Source: Streptomyces venezuelae (GTDB lineage: Bacteria > Actinomycetota > Actinomycetes > Streptomycetales > Streptomycetaceae). From it: DNA of 64,000 nucleotides. Every line of letters begins with the position of its first letter. Position 1 is the stretch's first letter. Under the pieces are notes generated by a model. It saw only the letters and a program-made list of their open reading frames with translations, made no database searches and was not told the origin of the DNA. Below are positions 28,321 through 37,612 of the stretch, piece by piece. The DNA is taken from positions 7,650,001 through 7,714,000 of the forward strand of contig NZ_CP029193.1 of NCBI RefSeq assembly GCF_008642355.1, read 5' to 3'. The translations under genes and the position numbers were made by a program.

Positions 28321-29669
28321 CGGCGGACATCCTTCCCAGGTGTGTCGTGGGGGGCGTCGTGGGGGACGGGGTCGTCGCGCACCGCGTCGAGCAGGTCGTC
28401 GGCGGGGCAGCGGCCGTGCGCGACGTACTGCGCGGCGTACGTCGCCACGGCGTCCCGCACGGACACCCCGGCGCCGAGCCGGGGCAGCGCGTCGACGGCG
28501 GCGGCGAAGCACGTGGCGGCCGCCTCGCGCAGTTCGGGGTCGGCGAGGCCGTGGCGTGCCGCGTCCAGCCAGAGCGGATTGTGCGGCGCCGCGGTCGAAC
28601 CGGGCGGCCCGTACCGCTCGGCCAGCGGTTTCACGGCGCGGTAGGCGGTCTCGGCCGCCCCGGGATCGTCGAACAGGGCGGTGGTCACGGCGAGCGGCAC
28701 GACCCAGCCGTCCTCACCGGGTTGCGCGTCGACCATGCGCAGCTCCAGGTGGCCGCGCGGGCGCACCGGAGGGAACAGCGTGGTCAGGTGGTAGACGAGG
28801 TCCTCCCGGGTGGGTCTGCGGGAGGCGCCCGCGCGGGCCCACGCCCGGAAACTCATCCCCTCCGGAACGCTCCACGGGCCTTCGCCGGGCTCTCTCCTGA
28901 CGCACATGACCGGCGCGTCCAGAGCGTGTCTGGTCCAGGTCTCGCGCGGCTCCCCGTCCAGCGGCGGGGCGGCGGATCTGCCGGGTTCGATGCCCGCCCA
29001 CACGGCCTGCCGGGTCGAGCGCCAGCCGGTGGGGCGGCCGTCCTGCAGCGGTGAGTTGGCGAACGCGGCGACGAGGACGGGCCCGAGCAGATGGGCAAGC
29101 CGCCAGCGGCGCGCGTAGCCGAGCGGGCCCGGCTCCTCGTACCCGGCGTCGAGGCAGATCTGCACGGACGCCGTCGAGCACATCATGCGGCGTCCGGCGG
29201 GACCGCCGCGGTCGAGGCACGACTCCAGCGCGTCGTAGCGGGGCTCGCGCAGGATCCGCGACGGCGGACGCCACGGGTCGGCGCCGACCCCGCTGAGGGT
29301 GAGGCGGTGGGGACGTAACGCGTCGCGTACGACGTCGAGATCGGCCTGCATGGCCGAGATGCACTCCGTCAGCGAGTCGGCGGGAAGCGAGCTGAGCTCC
29401 AGCTGGCCGCCGGGTTCGACGGTGACGGACGAGTGCAGGGGCAGGGCCCGCAGTGCGGCGTAGGCCGCTTCGAGGCGGGCGGCGGGTACGGGCAGGTGGG
29501 GCAGGCCCGGTTCGTGGACGAGCCATTCCAGTTCGACCCCGACGGTGCGGGGTGGCCCGGTCTTGAAGCAGATGCCACGGACCAGCGCTTCCACTTCGGC
29601 TTCCGACACCGTGTCACGCGCCGTTGTGCGGCCCGCCGCGCGGTGTTTCCCACAGTCTCCCTCAGGCAT
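28317..29669 (-). CDS. egtA: Glutamate-cysteine ligase of ergothioneine synthesis
   Basis: A 450-residue glutamate-cysteine ligase (GCS2 family, actinobacterial type); VGVELEWLVH near residue 40 and HLELRMVDAQPG are typical. It supplies gamma-glutamyl-cysteine to EgtB. ATG at 29669 follows GGAAGGA; a longer reading to 29789 has no ribosome site. The codon at 29316-29318 (minus strand) is TTA, one of only two in-frame TTA codons I found in the window, which would make translation depend on the bldA tRNA in Streptomyces. First gene of a four-gene operon; no egtE is present, as is common since the last C-S lyase can be supplied elsewhere. Confidence 0.94.
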   Translation of the reverse strand: MPEGDCGKHRAAGRTTARDTVSEAEVEALVRGICFKTGPPRTVGVELEWLVHEPGLPHLPVPAARLEAAYAALRALPLHSSVTVEPGGQLELSSLPADSLTECISAMQADLDVVRDALRPHRLTLSGVGADPWRPPSRILREPRYDALESCLDRGGPAGRRMMCSTASVQICLDAGYEEPGPLGYARRWRLAHLLGPVLVAAFANSPLQDGRPTGWRSTRQAVWAGIEPGRSAAPPLDGEPRETWTRHALDAPVMCVRREPGEGPWSVPEGMSFRAWARAGASRRPTREDLVYHLTTLFPPVRPRGHLELRMVDAQPGEDGWVVPLAVTTALFDDPGAAETAYRAVKPLAERYGPPGSTAAPHNPLWLDAARHGLADPELREAAATCFAAAVDALPRLGAGVSVRDAVATYAAQYVAHGRCPADDLLDAVRDDPVPHDAPHDTPGKDVRR

Positions 29670-29828
29670 GCGGGGATCCTTCCATCCGATGCTGCTCGTC
29701 ACACCCAAAACCCTTGAGGGCGTTCGCACAAGAGTGCCCCTCAGGCCGTTCACGTACCGGGTATTTCTGTTGCGCCGCCCGACGCACACGGCTCACCATG
29801 CGTTCATGAACGACACGGGGGCGTGGAC

Positions 29829-30692
29829 ATGAGCGCCCGGCTGCGCGGACAGGCGCAGGAGACGGAGCGGATCATCGCGACGGGGGCGTACGTGACGCAC
29901 GGCGGCCGCGAGACGGTCATCGCCGACGCGGTGGCCGCCGCACGCGCAGGCACGCGCATGTTCGGGCCGGAGCCGGTGGAGGTGCCGCCCCGCGAACGCG
30001 TGGAGCACACGCGCTTCGAGGTCACCGGCGAGAGCAGCCTGGAGGCGGCCCGCCGACTGACGGCCGACGAGCCCTCGGGTTCCTCCCGGCTCGCGGTGCT
30101 GAACTTCTCCTCGGCGCGCAACCCCGGCGGGGGCTATCTGAACGGCGCCCAGGCGCAGGAGGAGGCGCTGTGCCGCGCCTCCGCGCTGTACACCTGCCTG
30201 CTCGAAGTCCCCGGGTTCTACGCCCACCACCGCGCCGACCGCGATCCGTTCTACACCGACCGCGTGATCCACTCACCGGGTGTGCCCGTCTTCCGCGACG
30301 ACCGCGGGCGGCTCCTCGACGAGCCGTACACCGTCGGCTTCCTCACCTCCGCGGCACCCAACGCCGGGGTGATCCGCCGCACGGCACCGGAACGCGCGCC
30401 CGGCATCGCGCGGGCCCTGTCCGCGCGCGCCGAACGCGTCCTGGAGACGGCGGCCGCGTGCGGCTACCACCGCCTGGTGCTCGGCGCCTGGGGCTGCGGC
30501 GTCTTCATGAACGATCCCGCGCACGTGGCGGGCGCCTTCCGGGGGCTGCTCGGCGAAGGCGGCCGGTTCGCCGGGCAGTTCACGCACGTCGTGTTCGGGG
30601 TGCTCGACCGCACGAGGGGCGCGGTGACGCGCGGCGCGTTCGAGACGGAGTTCGCCGAGCTGAGCGGAGCCGGGGCTCAGCGCCAGCCGTGA
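29829..30692 (+). CDS. PARG-like macrodomain protein (TIGR02452 family)
   Basis: A 287-residue protein with the bacterial poly(ADP-ribose) glycohydrolase signature: LNFSSARNPGGGYLNGAQAQ, followed by EE (GGG-x7-QEE, residues about 97-117). The family removes ADP-ribose from modified proteins. LGAWGCGVF near the C-terminus is the second conserved loop. ATG 29829 was preferred over GTG 29823 because GGGGGCG lies at the right distance. It is divergent from egtA (159 nt, containing an imperfect inverted repeat at 29711-29745) and its end overlaps the convergent MazF-like gene by 16 nt. Confidence 0.87.
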   Translation: MSARLRGQAQETERIIATGAYVTHGGRETVIADAVAAARAGTRMFGPEPVEVPPRERVEHTRFEVTGESSLEAARRLTADEPSGSSRLAVLNFSSARNPGGGYLNGAQAQEEALCRASALYTCLLEVPGFYAHHRADRDPFYTDRVIHSPGVPVFRDDRGRLLDEPYTVGFLTSAAPNAGVIRRTAPERAPGIARALSARAERVLETAAACGYHRLVLGAWGCGVFMNDPAHVAGAFRGLLGEGGRFAGQFTHVVFGVLDRTRGAVTRGAFETEFAELSGAGAQRQP

Positions 30693-31141
30693 CGCTCCTT
30701 CAGCCGGAGCACGACGAGGTTGAACCGCATGCGGTCCAGCGCGCACGCCTCGCGCCGCATCCCGCGCTCATGCACCCGCAGCACCCGGTCGACGTCCACC
30801 CAGGAGTCGCGCCCTCCCCGGTCCCACGGCCCGCTGCCGATCGGCACCCACTCCCTGCCGTCGTGCCGCTTGCTCGACAGCGGCACGGCGAGCAGCGTCC
30901 CCGACGCCTCGCGGGCGACCACGAGGACCGGACGGTCCTTGCCGCGCCCGTCGTTCTCCTCGTAGGGCACCCACGTCCAGACGATCTCCCCCGGGTCGGG
31001 GTCGCCGTCGCACTCGGGCGCGTACTCCGTGCGGACCCGGCCCACGTCGCGCGGCTCGACCTCGGTGGTCGCGGTGGCGCCCGAACGGCCGGGCGTCGCG
31101 GACAGGTGCGGGTCATCGGTGAAGGCAGTCACACGGGTCAC
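30677..31141 (-). CDS. PemK/MazF-family protein
   Basis: A 154-residue protein with the PemK/MazF core: GEIVWTWVPYEENDGRGKDR then PVLVVARE, and LAVPLSSKRHD. The family comprises mRNA-cleaving toxins of type II toxin-antitoxin pairs, but solitary longer homologues are common in actinomycetes. No antitoxin gene adjoins it, so toxin function is unproven. A 50-residue N-terminal extension precedes the MazF core. It starts at GTG 31141 and overlaps the convergent PARG-like gene by 16 nt. Confidence 0.8.
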   Translation of the reverse strand: MTRVTAFTDDPHLSATPGRSGATATTEVEPRDVGRVRTEYAPECDGDPDPGEIVWTWVPYEENDGRGKDRPVLVVAREASGTLLAVPLSSKRHDGREWVPIGSGPWDRGGRDSWVDVDRVLRVHERGMRREACALDRMRFNLVVLRLKERHGWR

Positions 31142-31193
31142 CGTAGAACACGCGTCACCGTGCGGTGGGTGCCGCTAGGCGCGGTACCGCGCC

Positions 31194-32621
31194 TCAGGAG
31201 GCCGCCGCGTCCGGCACCGGCGCGGGCCACCGCTCGTGCCACCGCCGGTCCGCCTCCACCTGCGCGGCAAGGGAGATCAGAAGCGGTTCACTCCCGGCGG
31301 GCCCGAGGAGCTGGGCGCCGACGGGCAGACCGCCCGGCGTGTGTCCCGCGGGCACGTTGACGCCCGGCCAGCCGAGGACGTTCCACGGCCACGCGTAGGG
31401 GCAGGCGGCGATCATGGCCCGGTCGGTCTGCAGGCCATTCATCGCGGCGAGCGCGCCGATGCGGGGCGGCGGCGTGGCGGTCGTCGGGGCGAGCACCACG
31501 TCGTACGTCGAGAAGATCGCCCCCACCCGACGGTGCAGCACGGCCTCCGCGCGGCGTGCGAGGCGCAACGGGGCGCCGCCCAACAGCCGCCCCAGGCGAG
31601 CCGCTTCCCGCGTACGCCGGTCCAGGAGGGAGACGTCGGGCACCCGCTCGGCCCACTCGGCGATGCCCGCCGTCGCACGCGGCACGAACGCCAGGCCGAC
31701 CTGGCCGTAGCGCGGGTCGGCCGCGGCGACGTCGTGGCCCAGCGCGGCGAGCCGCTCGGCGAGGGCGACGACGCGGTCGCGCACCACGGGATGCAGCTGC
31801 TTGGGCGTCGCCGTGAACGGCATCCGCAGCGACAGCGCGATCCGCAGCCGTCCCGGATCGCGGGTCGCCGCCTCCGCGGCCCGGATGGCGGGCGGCCGGT
31901 GGAGGTCGCCCGCGTGGCTGCCGCTCGCCGCGTCGAGGAGCAGCGCCGCGTCCGCGACCGTCCTGGCCAGCGGGCCGTTGACGGTGATGCCGTGGAACGC
32001 CTCCGGCCACGGCCAGGTCGATATCCGCCCGCGCTGCGGCTTGATCCCCACGAGGTGGGTCCAGGCGGCCGGGATCCGCACCGAGCCCGCGCCGTCCGAG
32101 CCCAGCGCGGCGGGCACGAGCCCGGCCGCGACGGCGGCCGCCGAGCCGCCCGACGACCCGCCCGGCGTATGCCCGGTGTGCCACGGGTTGCGGGTGTCAC
32201 CAAAACCCGGCCCTTCCGTGAACGGCCACTGCCCCAGCTCGCACGTGTTGGTCTTGCCGACGATCACGGCCCCCGCGGCCCGAAGCCGCCGCACCGCCTC
32301 CGAGTCCGCCGTCGCCGGCGGAAAGTCGCCCCTGCACCCGAACGCGGTCGGCTCACCCGTCACGTCCATGTCGTCCTTCACCGCGAGCGGCACCCCGAGC
32401 AACGGCCGCCCGGGACCGGCCCCGCCCGCGGCGAGTTCCCGGTCGGCGGCGTCCGCCTCGGCGAGCGCGGCCTCGGTCCGCACCCGCCTGAAGGCGTTCA
32501 GGACGGGCTGCGCCGCCTCGATCCGGGCCAGCGTCCGCTCGGTCAGCGCACGCGAGGTCACCTCTCCGTCGGCCAGCGCGCGGGCGGTGCGCGCCAGACC
32601 TTCGGCACGGTCGGCAGTCAT
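31194..32621 (-). CDS. Amidase (amidase signature family)
   Basis: 475 residues with the complete Lys-cisSer-Ser triad region: LAVKDDMDVT (Lys about residue 78), the GGSSGGSAAAVAAG signature (about residues 147-160), and DGAGSVRIPA carrying the nucleophile. It hydrolyses an amide; family members include GatA-like, indoleacetamide and acylamidases, and the sequence does not settle the substrate. ATG at 32621 is preceded by GAAGGTG. It is divergent from the lipid-polyketide operon. Confidence 0.9.
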   Translation of the reverse strand: MTADRAEGLARTARALADGEVTSRALTERTLARIEAAQPVLNAFRRVRTEAALAEADAADRELAAGGAGPGRPLLGVPLAVKDDMDVTGEPTAFGCRGDFPPATADSEAVRRLRAAGAVIVGKTNTCELGQWPFTEGPGFGDTRNPWHTGHTPGGSSGGSAAAVAAGLVPAALGSDGAGSVRIPAAWTHLVGIKPQRGRISTWPWPEAFHGITVNGPLARTVADAALLLDAASGSHAGDLHRPPAIRAAEAATRDPGRLRIALSLRMPFTATPKQLHPVVRDRVVALAERLAALGHDVAAADPRYGQVGLAFVPRATAGIAEWAERVPDVSLLDRRTREAARLGRLLGGAPLRLARRAEAVLHRRVGAIFSTYDVVLAPTTATPPPRIGALAAMNGLQTDRAMIAACPYAWPWNVLGWPGVNVPAGHTPGGLPVGAQLLGPAGSEPLLISLAAQVEADRRWHERWPAPVPDAAAS

Positions 32622-32727
32622 GTGGGGGACACCTTCGCTCGACGACGGGTGCCCGAACGTTAACCGGCGAGTAGCTTGCGGCGGAACGGCGCGTACGGCT
32701 GGACGGCGCTGCCGCAAATGAGTGGAG

Positions 32728-32742
32728 ATCAACCGGGTTGAT
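32728..32742. promoter_or_regulatory. 15-bp palindrome upstream of the lipid-polyketide operon
   Basis: ATCAACC-G-GGTTGAT is a perfect inverted repeat around one base, 58 nt upstream of the ACP start in the 178-nt divergent gap. A second, looser repeat CTTGA...TCAAG follows at 32750-32768. Either could be a repressor site for the operon or for the divergent amidase; no regulator gene is adjacent. Confidence 0.4.
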
Positions 32743-32799
32743 GGATTGTCTTGATCTGTCCTGTCAAGGTGGCGAAAAGCGACTGAAAAGGGTGAAGTC

Positions 32800-33081
32800 A
32801 TGACACGGATCGACGAGCCGTCGGCGCGGAGCGCGCAGCAGTCGGAACTCCCCGCGGAGCTGGTGGCGCTGCTGACCGACCGCCTCGACGTCGAGGTGGG
32901 GTCCGACCAGTTGTCCCCCTCGACGACCTTCGAGAGCCTCGGCCTGGACTCGCTGTGGCTGATGGAGCTGGTGGTCGCGGCGGAGGAGGAGTTCGGCATC
33001 GTCCTGCCCGAGGACGCGCTGGACCTCCGACCGGCCTCCACGCTCGGTGAGGCAGCCGCGGCCTTCGAGCATGTGGCCTGA
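32800..33081 (+). CDS. Acyl carrier protein
   Basis: A 93-residue ACP with the phosphopantetheine site LGLDSLWLMEL (Ser about residue 51) and a final helix of the usual acidic type. An AGGGTGAAG ribosome site precedes ATG 32800. It is the first gene of the lipid-polyketide operon; the last 11 nt overlap the ketosynthase. It is distinct from primary fatty-acid ACP by context and probably carries the acyl chain used or desaturated by the downstream enzymes. Confidence 0.92.
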   Translation: MTRIDEPSARSAQQSELPAELVALLTDRLDVEVGSDQLSPSTTFESLGLDSLWLMELVVAAEEEFGIVLPEDALDLRPASTLGEAAAAFEHVA

Positions 33082-34300
33082 CATCGCGGTCACCGGCCTC
33101 GGTCTGGTGACCCCCGCCGGCCATACGGCGGAGGCGAACTGGACGGCTCTGTGCGAGGGCCGCTCCCTGGCCGCCGCGGACCCCGAACTGGCGGGGCTTC
33201 CCGTCGACTTCTCCTGCCGGGTGGCCGACTTCGACGCCGACACGGAAATCGGCCGCGCGCCCGCACGCCGTATGGACCGCTTCATCCAGTTCGCGCTCGT
33301 CGCCGCCCGGCGCGCCGTCGCCGACGCGGGCCTCGACCCCCGTACGTGGGACGCCGAACGCGTGGGCGTCGTGCTGGGCGTGGGATCGAACAGCCTGAGC
33401 ACCTACGTCGGCGAGTTCGGGCATCTCGGCGCGGGGCGGCCGGACCGCGTCTCACCGCTCGCTCTCCCGCGCAGCGTTCCCAGCATGGCCGCCGGCGAGG
33501 TCGGGATCGATCTGGGCGCCGCGGGACCCAATTTCACCACCGCCAGCGCCTGTGCCTCGGGTGCCACCGCGATCGGAGTCGCCCGGGACCTGCTGCGGTC
33601 GGGGACGTGTGACATCGTGCTGGCGGGCGGCAGTGAATCCGCCCGCTCCCGCATGACGGCCACCTGCTTCACCCGGATGCGGGCGCTCTCCCGGCGCAGG
33701 GAGGAACCCGCCCTCGCCAGCCGCCCGTTCGACGCGGGCCGCGACGGCTTCGTCCTCGGCGAGGGCGCCGGCATCCTCGTCCTTGAACGCGCCCGCTCGG
33801 CCCGGTCCCGCGGGGCCCCCGTCCAGGCACTGCTGCGGGGGTACGGCGCCGGGGCCGACGCACACCATCCCGTGGCCCCGCATCCGCGAGGGGACGGCGC
33901 GGTCCGCGCTGTCCGCGCGGCGCTCACGGACGCGGGATGCGGACCGGACGACATCGCCCACGTCCAGGCGCACGGCACCTCGACCCCGCTGAACGACGCC
34001 GCCGAGGCCACGGCCTTCACCCGCGTCTTCGGTGCCGACGGGCCGCCGGTCACCGCGGCCAAAGGCGTCATCGGACACGCGCTGGGCGCGGCCGGGGCCA
34101 TTCAGGCGGCGTACACGGTCCTCGCCCTGCGGCACGGGCAGGTCCCGCCGGTGGCGAACTTCCAGGGCCAGGACGGCGATCACAAGCTCGACATCGTCGC
34201 GGGCCGGCCGCGGCCCGTGCCCGGCACCGCGGCCGTCAGCTGTTCCTTCGGGTTCGGCGGCCAGAACGCGGTCCTGCTCTTCACCGCTGCCGACTGGTGA
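33071..34300 (+). CDS. Beta-ketoacyl-ACP synthase II (FabF/KAS II-like)
   Basis: 409 residues, the length of FabF. The Cys-His-His triad is complete: SACASGA (Cys about residue 163), QAHGTSTPLND (His about 303) and KGVIGHALGAAG (His about 338), and GFGGQNA closes the protein. ATG 33071 sits inside the ACP 3' end. It should elongate an ACP-bound acyl chain with malonyl units. Coupling to a dedicated ACP and a type III synthase suggests it tailors the acyl starter rather than serving general fatty-acid synthesis. Confidence 0.92.
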   Translation: MWPDIAVTGLGLVTPAGHTAEANWTALCEGRSLAAADPELAGLPVDFSCRVADFDADTEIGRAPARRMDRFIQFALVAARRAVADAGLDPRTWDAERVGVVLGVGSNSLSTYVGEFGHLGAGRPDRVSPLALPRSVPSMAAGEVGIDLGAAGPNFTTASACASGATAIGVARDLLRSGTCDIVLAGGSESARSRMTATCFTRMRALSRRREEPALASRPFDAGRDGFVLGEGAGILVLERARSARSRGAPVQALLRGYGAGADAHHPVAPHPRGDGAVRAVRAALTDAGCGPDDIAHVQAHGTSTPLNDAAEATAFTRVFGADGPPVTAAKGVIGHALGAAGAIQAAYTVLALRHGQVPPVANFQGQDGDHKLDIVAGRPRPVPGTAAVSCSFGFGGQNAVLLFTAADW

Positions 34301-36460
34301 GAGCCGCTCACACGTCCGCGGACGAGCGGCGTGCGGTGCGGCGGGCCCGGCTGGTGCTGGTGTGCGCCCTCCTGGCAGCGGTGTGCGCGGGGGTGCTGGC
34401 CCCGGCCGCCTTCTCGGCGCTGAGCACGGGCGGCGCGGTCGCCACGGGCACCGAGGCCGAACGCGCCGCCCGGCAGGCCGAACGGTTCGGCGTACCCTCA
34501 CCCGACCTCGTCCTCGCCGTCTCCCCGCCCACCGGCGCCGGCCGCGCGGCGGGCCGGGACGCCACCGCGGCGGTGGTGCGGACACTCGACCGGCAGGGCG
34601 ACGTGCAGGCCGCATGGTCCGCGCGGACCACGAAGAACACCTGGCTCCGCTCGAAGGACGGACGGACCCTGCTGGTCCTGGTACGCCTGAAGGGGACGGA
34701 CAAGGAACGCAAGGAGGCGGCACCCCGCGTGGTGGCCGCGGCCCGCGCGGCCGCCCCGGCGGCCGACGTGGAGCCCAGCGGCGCGACATGGGCCAACCGG
34801 GCGATCGACGAGAGCGTCGAACGAGACCTGCGGAGGGCCGAACTCCTGGCCGCGCCCGTGCTGTTCGTCGTGCTGGTCCTCGCCTACGGATCCGTGGTCT
34901 CCGCACTCCTGCCCGTGGTCGTGGCCGCGCTCACCATCGGCTGCGCCGTCCCCATCCTCGGCCTGCTCGCGCAGGCCGTCGACCTCTCGCGGGTCGCGGT
35001 GAGCGCCGCCTCCGCGATCGGCTTCGGCCTTGCCGTCGACTACAGCCTCTTCCTGCTCGCCCGGGTACGGGAGGAGAGCGCGCGGCGCGGACCTGCACAC
35101 GGCGCCGGCAGCCGCCCGGCGCACCAGTGGCCGTTCGGTGGCGTTCTCGGCCGCCGCCGTCACCGTCTGCCTGGCCACCGCCCTGGCCGTGCCGGTGCCG
35201 ATGCTGCGCGCCCTGGCCCTGGCCGGTATGACGGTCGCCGTGCTCGCGGCCCTGGTCGCCCTGACGGTGCTGCCCGCCTGCCTGCGCGTCCTCGGCCCCC
35301 GGGCGCAGGCCTTCGATCCGCTGGCCCGGTGGCGCCGTACCCGTATCGGCGAAGGAAGCCGCTTCTGGCGCAGCACGGCCACCACCGTCACCGCACGGCC
35401 GCTGCTCGCCGGAGGGCTGGCGCTCCTGCTCCTGGCCCTGCTCGCCGTGCCGTTCACCCATGTCCGCCTCGGCATCGTGGACGACCGCACCCTGCCCGCG
35501 TCCTCCGCCGCGGCGGCACAGCGGGTGCGCGCCGAATTCACCGCACCACCCGAGCGGATCCTCACCGTGGTGACGACCGGGCCGGGCGCGGTCGCGGGTG
35601 CCCCGGCCCACGGTGAGCGGCTGGCCCGCATCCGGGGCATCACCGCCGTCCGCGTTGCGTCCACGACGCGTTCCTCGCCGGAGGGCGAGGGGGCGGTGCT
35701 CCTGGCGGCCACGTCCGCCGCCCCCGACACCCGCGCGGCGCAGACCGCGGTGCGGCAGGTACGGGACACCTCCGCACCGGGAAGCGTCCTCGTGGGCGGG
35801 CGGGCCGCGGAGGTCACCGACACCGCGCGCCGCGTCCTCGACGCCCTGCCCACCTGCCTGCTCCTGCTGGGAGCAGGGCTGATGCTCCTGCTGAGCGCCT
35901 TCACCCGTACGCTCGTCGCTCCCCTCAAGGCGCTGGCCGTCGCCGCGGTGAGCCTCGGCGCGATCCTCGGGGCGCTGGTCGTCCTCTTCCAGGACGGCCG
36001 CGGCGCCGCCCTGCTCGGCGGCTTCACCGCGACGGGCACGCTGGACGCGTCCATGCTCCTGTTCGTCCTGTTCATCGCCCTGGCCCTGTCGGTCGACTAC
36101 GAGGTCTTCCTGCTCGGCCGCATCCGCGAGGAGTTCGACCGCGGCGGCGACAACCGCACGTCGGTCGTCGAGGGCATCGCCCGCACCGGCCGCCTGATGA
36201 CGTCCGCCGCCGCGGCCGTCGCGATCTCGACGGCCGCGATGGCCACCTCGCAGGTGGCGCTCCTCAAGTTCATCGGCATCGGTGTCGCACTCGGCGCGCT
36301 CGTCGACGCCGTCCTGGTGCGCGGCGTGCTGGTGCCCGCCGTGATGGCGGCCCTGGGCCCCCTCACCTGGTGGTCCCCTACCTGTACCGGGCCCAGGCCC
36401 GGGATCGTCGCAGCCGACAAGAGAGGCGGGGCTGATCCAGATGCATCAGGCTCCACATGA
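34297..36460 (+). pseudogene. MMPL/RND family lipid exporter, frameshifted near 35077
   Basis: The gene begins at GTG 34297, overlapping the ketosynthase stop. Its first part reads well to LLARVREE (35041-35076) with N-terminal helix, extracellular loop and helices ending in the conserved AVDYSLFLLARVREE. From there the family sequence continues one frame over (ADLHTAPAAARRTSGRSVAF), through a second MMPL half with VDYEVFLLGRIREEF, to 36460. A one-base gain or two-base loss in the run GAGAGCGCGCGGCGCGG would explain it; both halves look under coding constraint, so a sequencing error or very recent mutation is likely. The repaired protein would be about 720 residues and export the lipid product. 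Confidence 0.82.
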
Positions 36461-37553
36461 CCGCAGCGGACCGTCGTCGCCCACCGCCCCACGGGTGGCC
36501 GCGATCCAGACCGTCTTCCCGCCGTACACCTACCCGCAGCGCGAAATCCTCGCCACCCTGGCCCGCACCACCGCGCTGGAGTCGGAGGCGGGCGCTCTCG
36601 TGCTCCGCAAGATCGCGCAGAGTTCGGGCGTCGACACCCGGTCCCTGTCGCTGCCCCTGGAGAAGCTGGTCGACCTCGCCCGCCAGGAGAACTTCACCGA
36701 ACAGAACCGTATGTGGCTCGATGTCGCCCTGGATCTGGGGGAGCGGGCGATCACCGGCGCCCTGCGCGCCGCGGGCATCCGTCCGCAGGACGTCGACGCG
36801 GTGATCAGCACAACCGTCACCGGCCTCGCCGTGCCCTCGCTGGAGGCGCGCCTCGCCCACCGGGTCGGGCTGCGGCCCGACGTCAAGCGCGTCCCGCTGT
36901 TCGGCAGCGGCTGCGCGGGCGGCGCCGTGGGCCTGGCCCGGCTGCACGACTATCTGCTCGCCCACCCCGGCCAGGTCGCCGTCCTGCTCGCCGTGGAACT
37001 GTCCAGCCTGGTCTTCCAGTTCAAGGACGCCACCATCGCCAACGTCGTCGCCGGCAGCCTCTTCGGCGACGGCGCCGCGGCCGTCGTGGCCACCGGAGCC
37101 CACCGGGACGGCGCTCCCGCAGGACCCGCACTGGTGGACACCCACAGCCTGTTGCTCCCCGACACCGAGGACGTCCTCGGCTGGGACATCGGCTCCCACG
37201 GCCTGCGGGTCCTGCTGGCACCGGAAGTCCCCGTCCTGACGGAGGAGCACCTGCCCACGGCCGTCCACGGCCTCCTCGATCGGCACGCTCTGACGCCGGA
37301 CCAGATCGTCAGCTGGATCGTCCACGGCGGCGGCCCGAAAGTCTTCACCGCCGTGGAGCAGGCCCTCGACCTGCCGCCGCGCGCCCTGGAACTGACCCGG
37401 CGGTCCGTGGCCGAACGCGGCAACCTCTCGTCCGTCTCCGTCCTGGACATCCTGCACGCCGCGATGAAGACGCCCCCTCCGCCGAACGCCCCCGGTCTGG
37501 TCGCCGCCATGGGCCCGGGCTTCGCCATCGAACTGGTCCTCCTCAGCTGGTAG
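36441..37553 (+). CDS. Type III polyketide synthase (chalcone/stilbene synthase family)
   Basis: 370 residues with the Cys-His-Asn triad: FGSGCAGGAVGLARL (Cys about residue 157), WIVHGGGPK (His about 297) and ERGNLSSVS (Asn about 330), and the C-terminal MGPGFAIELVLLSW. It starts 20 nt inside the exporter gene end. Such enzymes extend acyl starters with malonyl-CoA to alkyl-resorcinols or alkyl-pyrones. The neighbouring desaturase, ACP, KS and ICMT-type methyltransferase match the logic of SrsA-SrsB (Streptomyces) and BpsA-BpsB (Bacillus). DpgA of glycopeptide synthesis belongs to the same fold but comes with dpgBCD, absent here. Confidence 0.9.
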   Translation: MHQAPHDRSGPSSPTAPRVAAIQTVFPPYTYPQREILATLARTTALESEAGALVLRKIAQSSGVDTRSLSLPLEKLVDLARQENFTEQNRMWLDVALDLGERAITGALRAAGIRPQDVDAVISTTVTGLAVPSLEARLAHRVGLRPDVKRVPLFGSGCAGGAVGLARLHDYLLAHPGQVAVLLAVELSSLVFQFKDATIANVVAGSLFGDGAAAVVATGAHRDGAPAGPALVDTHSLLLPDTEDVLGWDIGSHGLRVLLAPEVPVLTEEHLPTAVHGLLDRHALTPDQIVSWIVHGGGPKVFTAVEQALDLPPRALELTRRSVAERGNLSSVSVLDILHAAMKTPPPPNAPGLVAAMGPGFAIELVLLSW

Positions 37554-37612
37554 AGGACCACCCCGCCGACCACCCCACCGCCCCCGACGGACCGCACACA
37601 AGAACGGTGACC

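Noticed and set aside
34297-36460. Programmed frameshifting of the MMPL gene
   Set aside because: No slippery heptamer or downstream structure was apparent, and a two-part MMPL protein would have no known purpose; mutation or sequencing error is simpler.
36441-37553. Type III PKS as DpgA of glycopeptide biosynthesis
   Set aside because: No dpgB, dpgC or dpgD is nearby, it lies 19 kb from the P450/halogenase genes, and the immediate neighbours are lipid enzymes.
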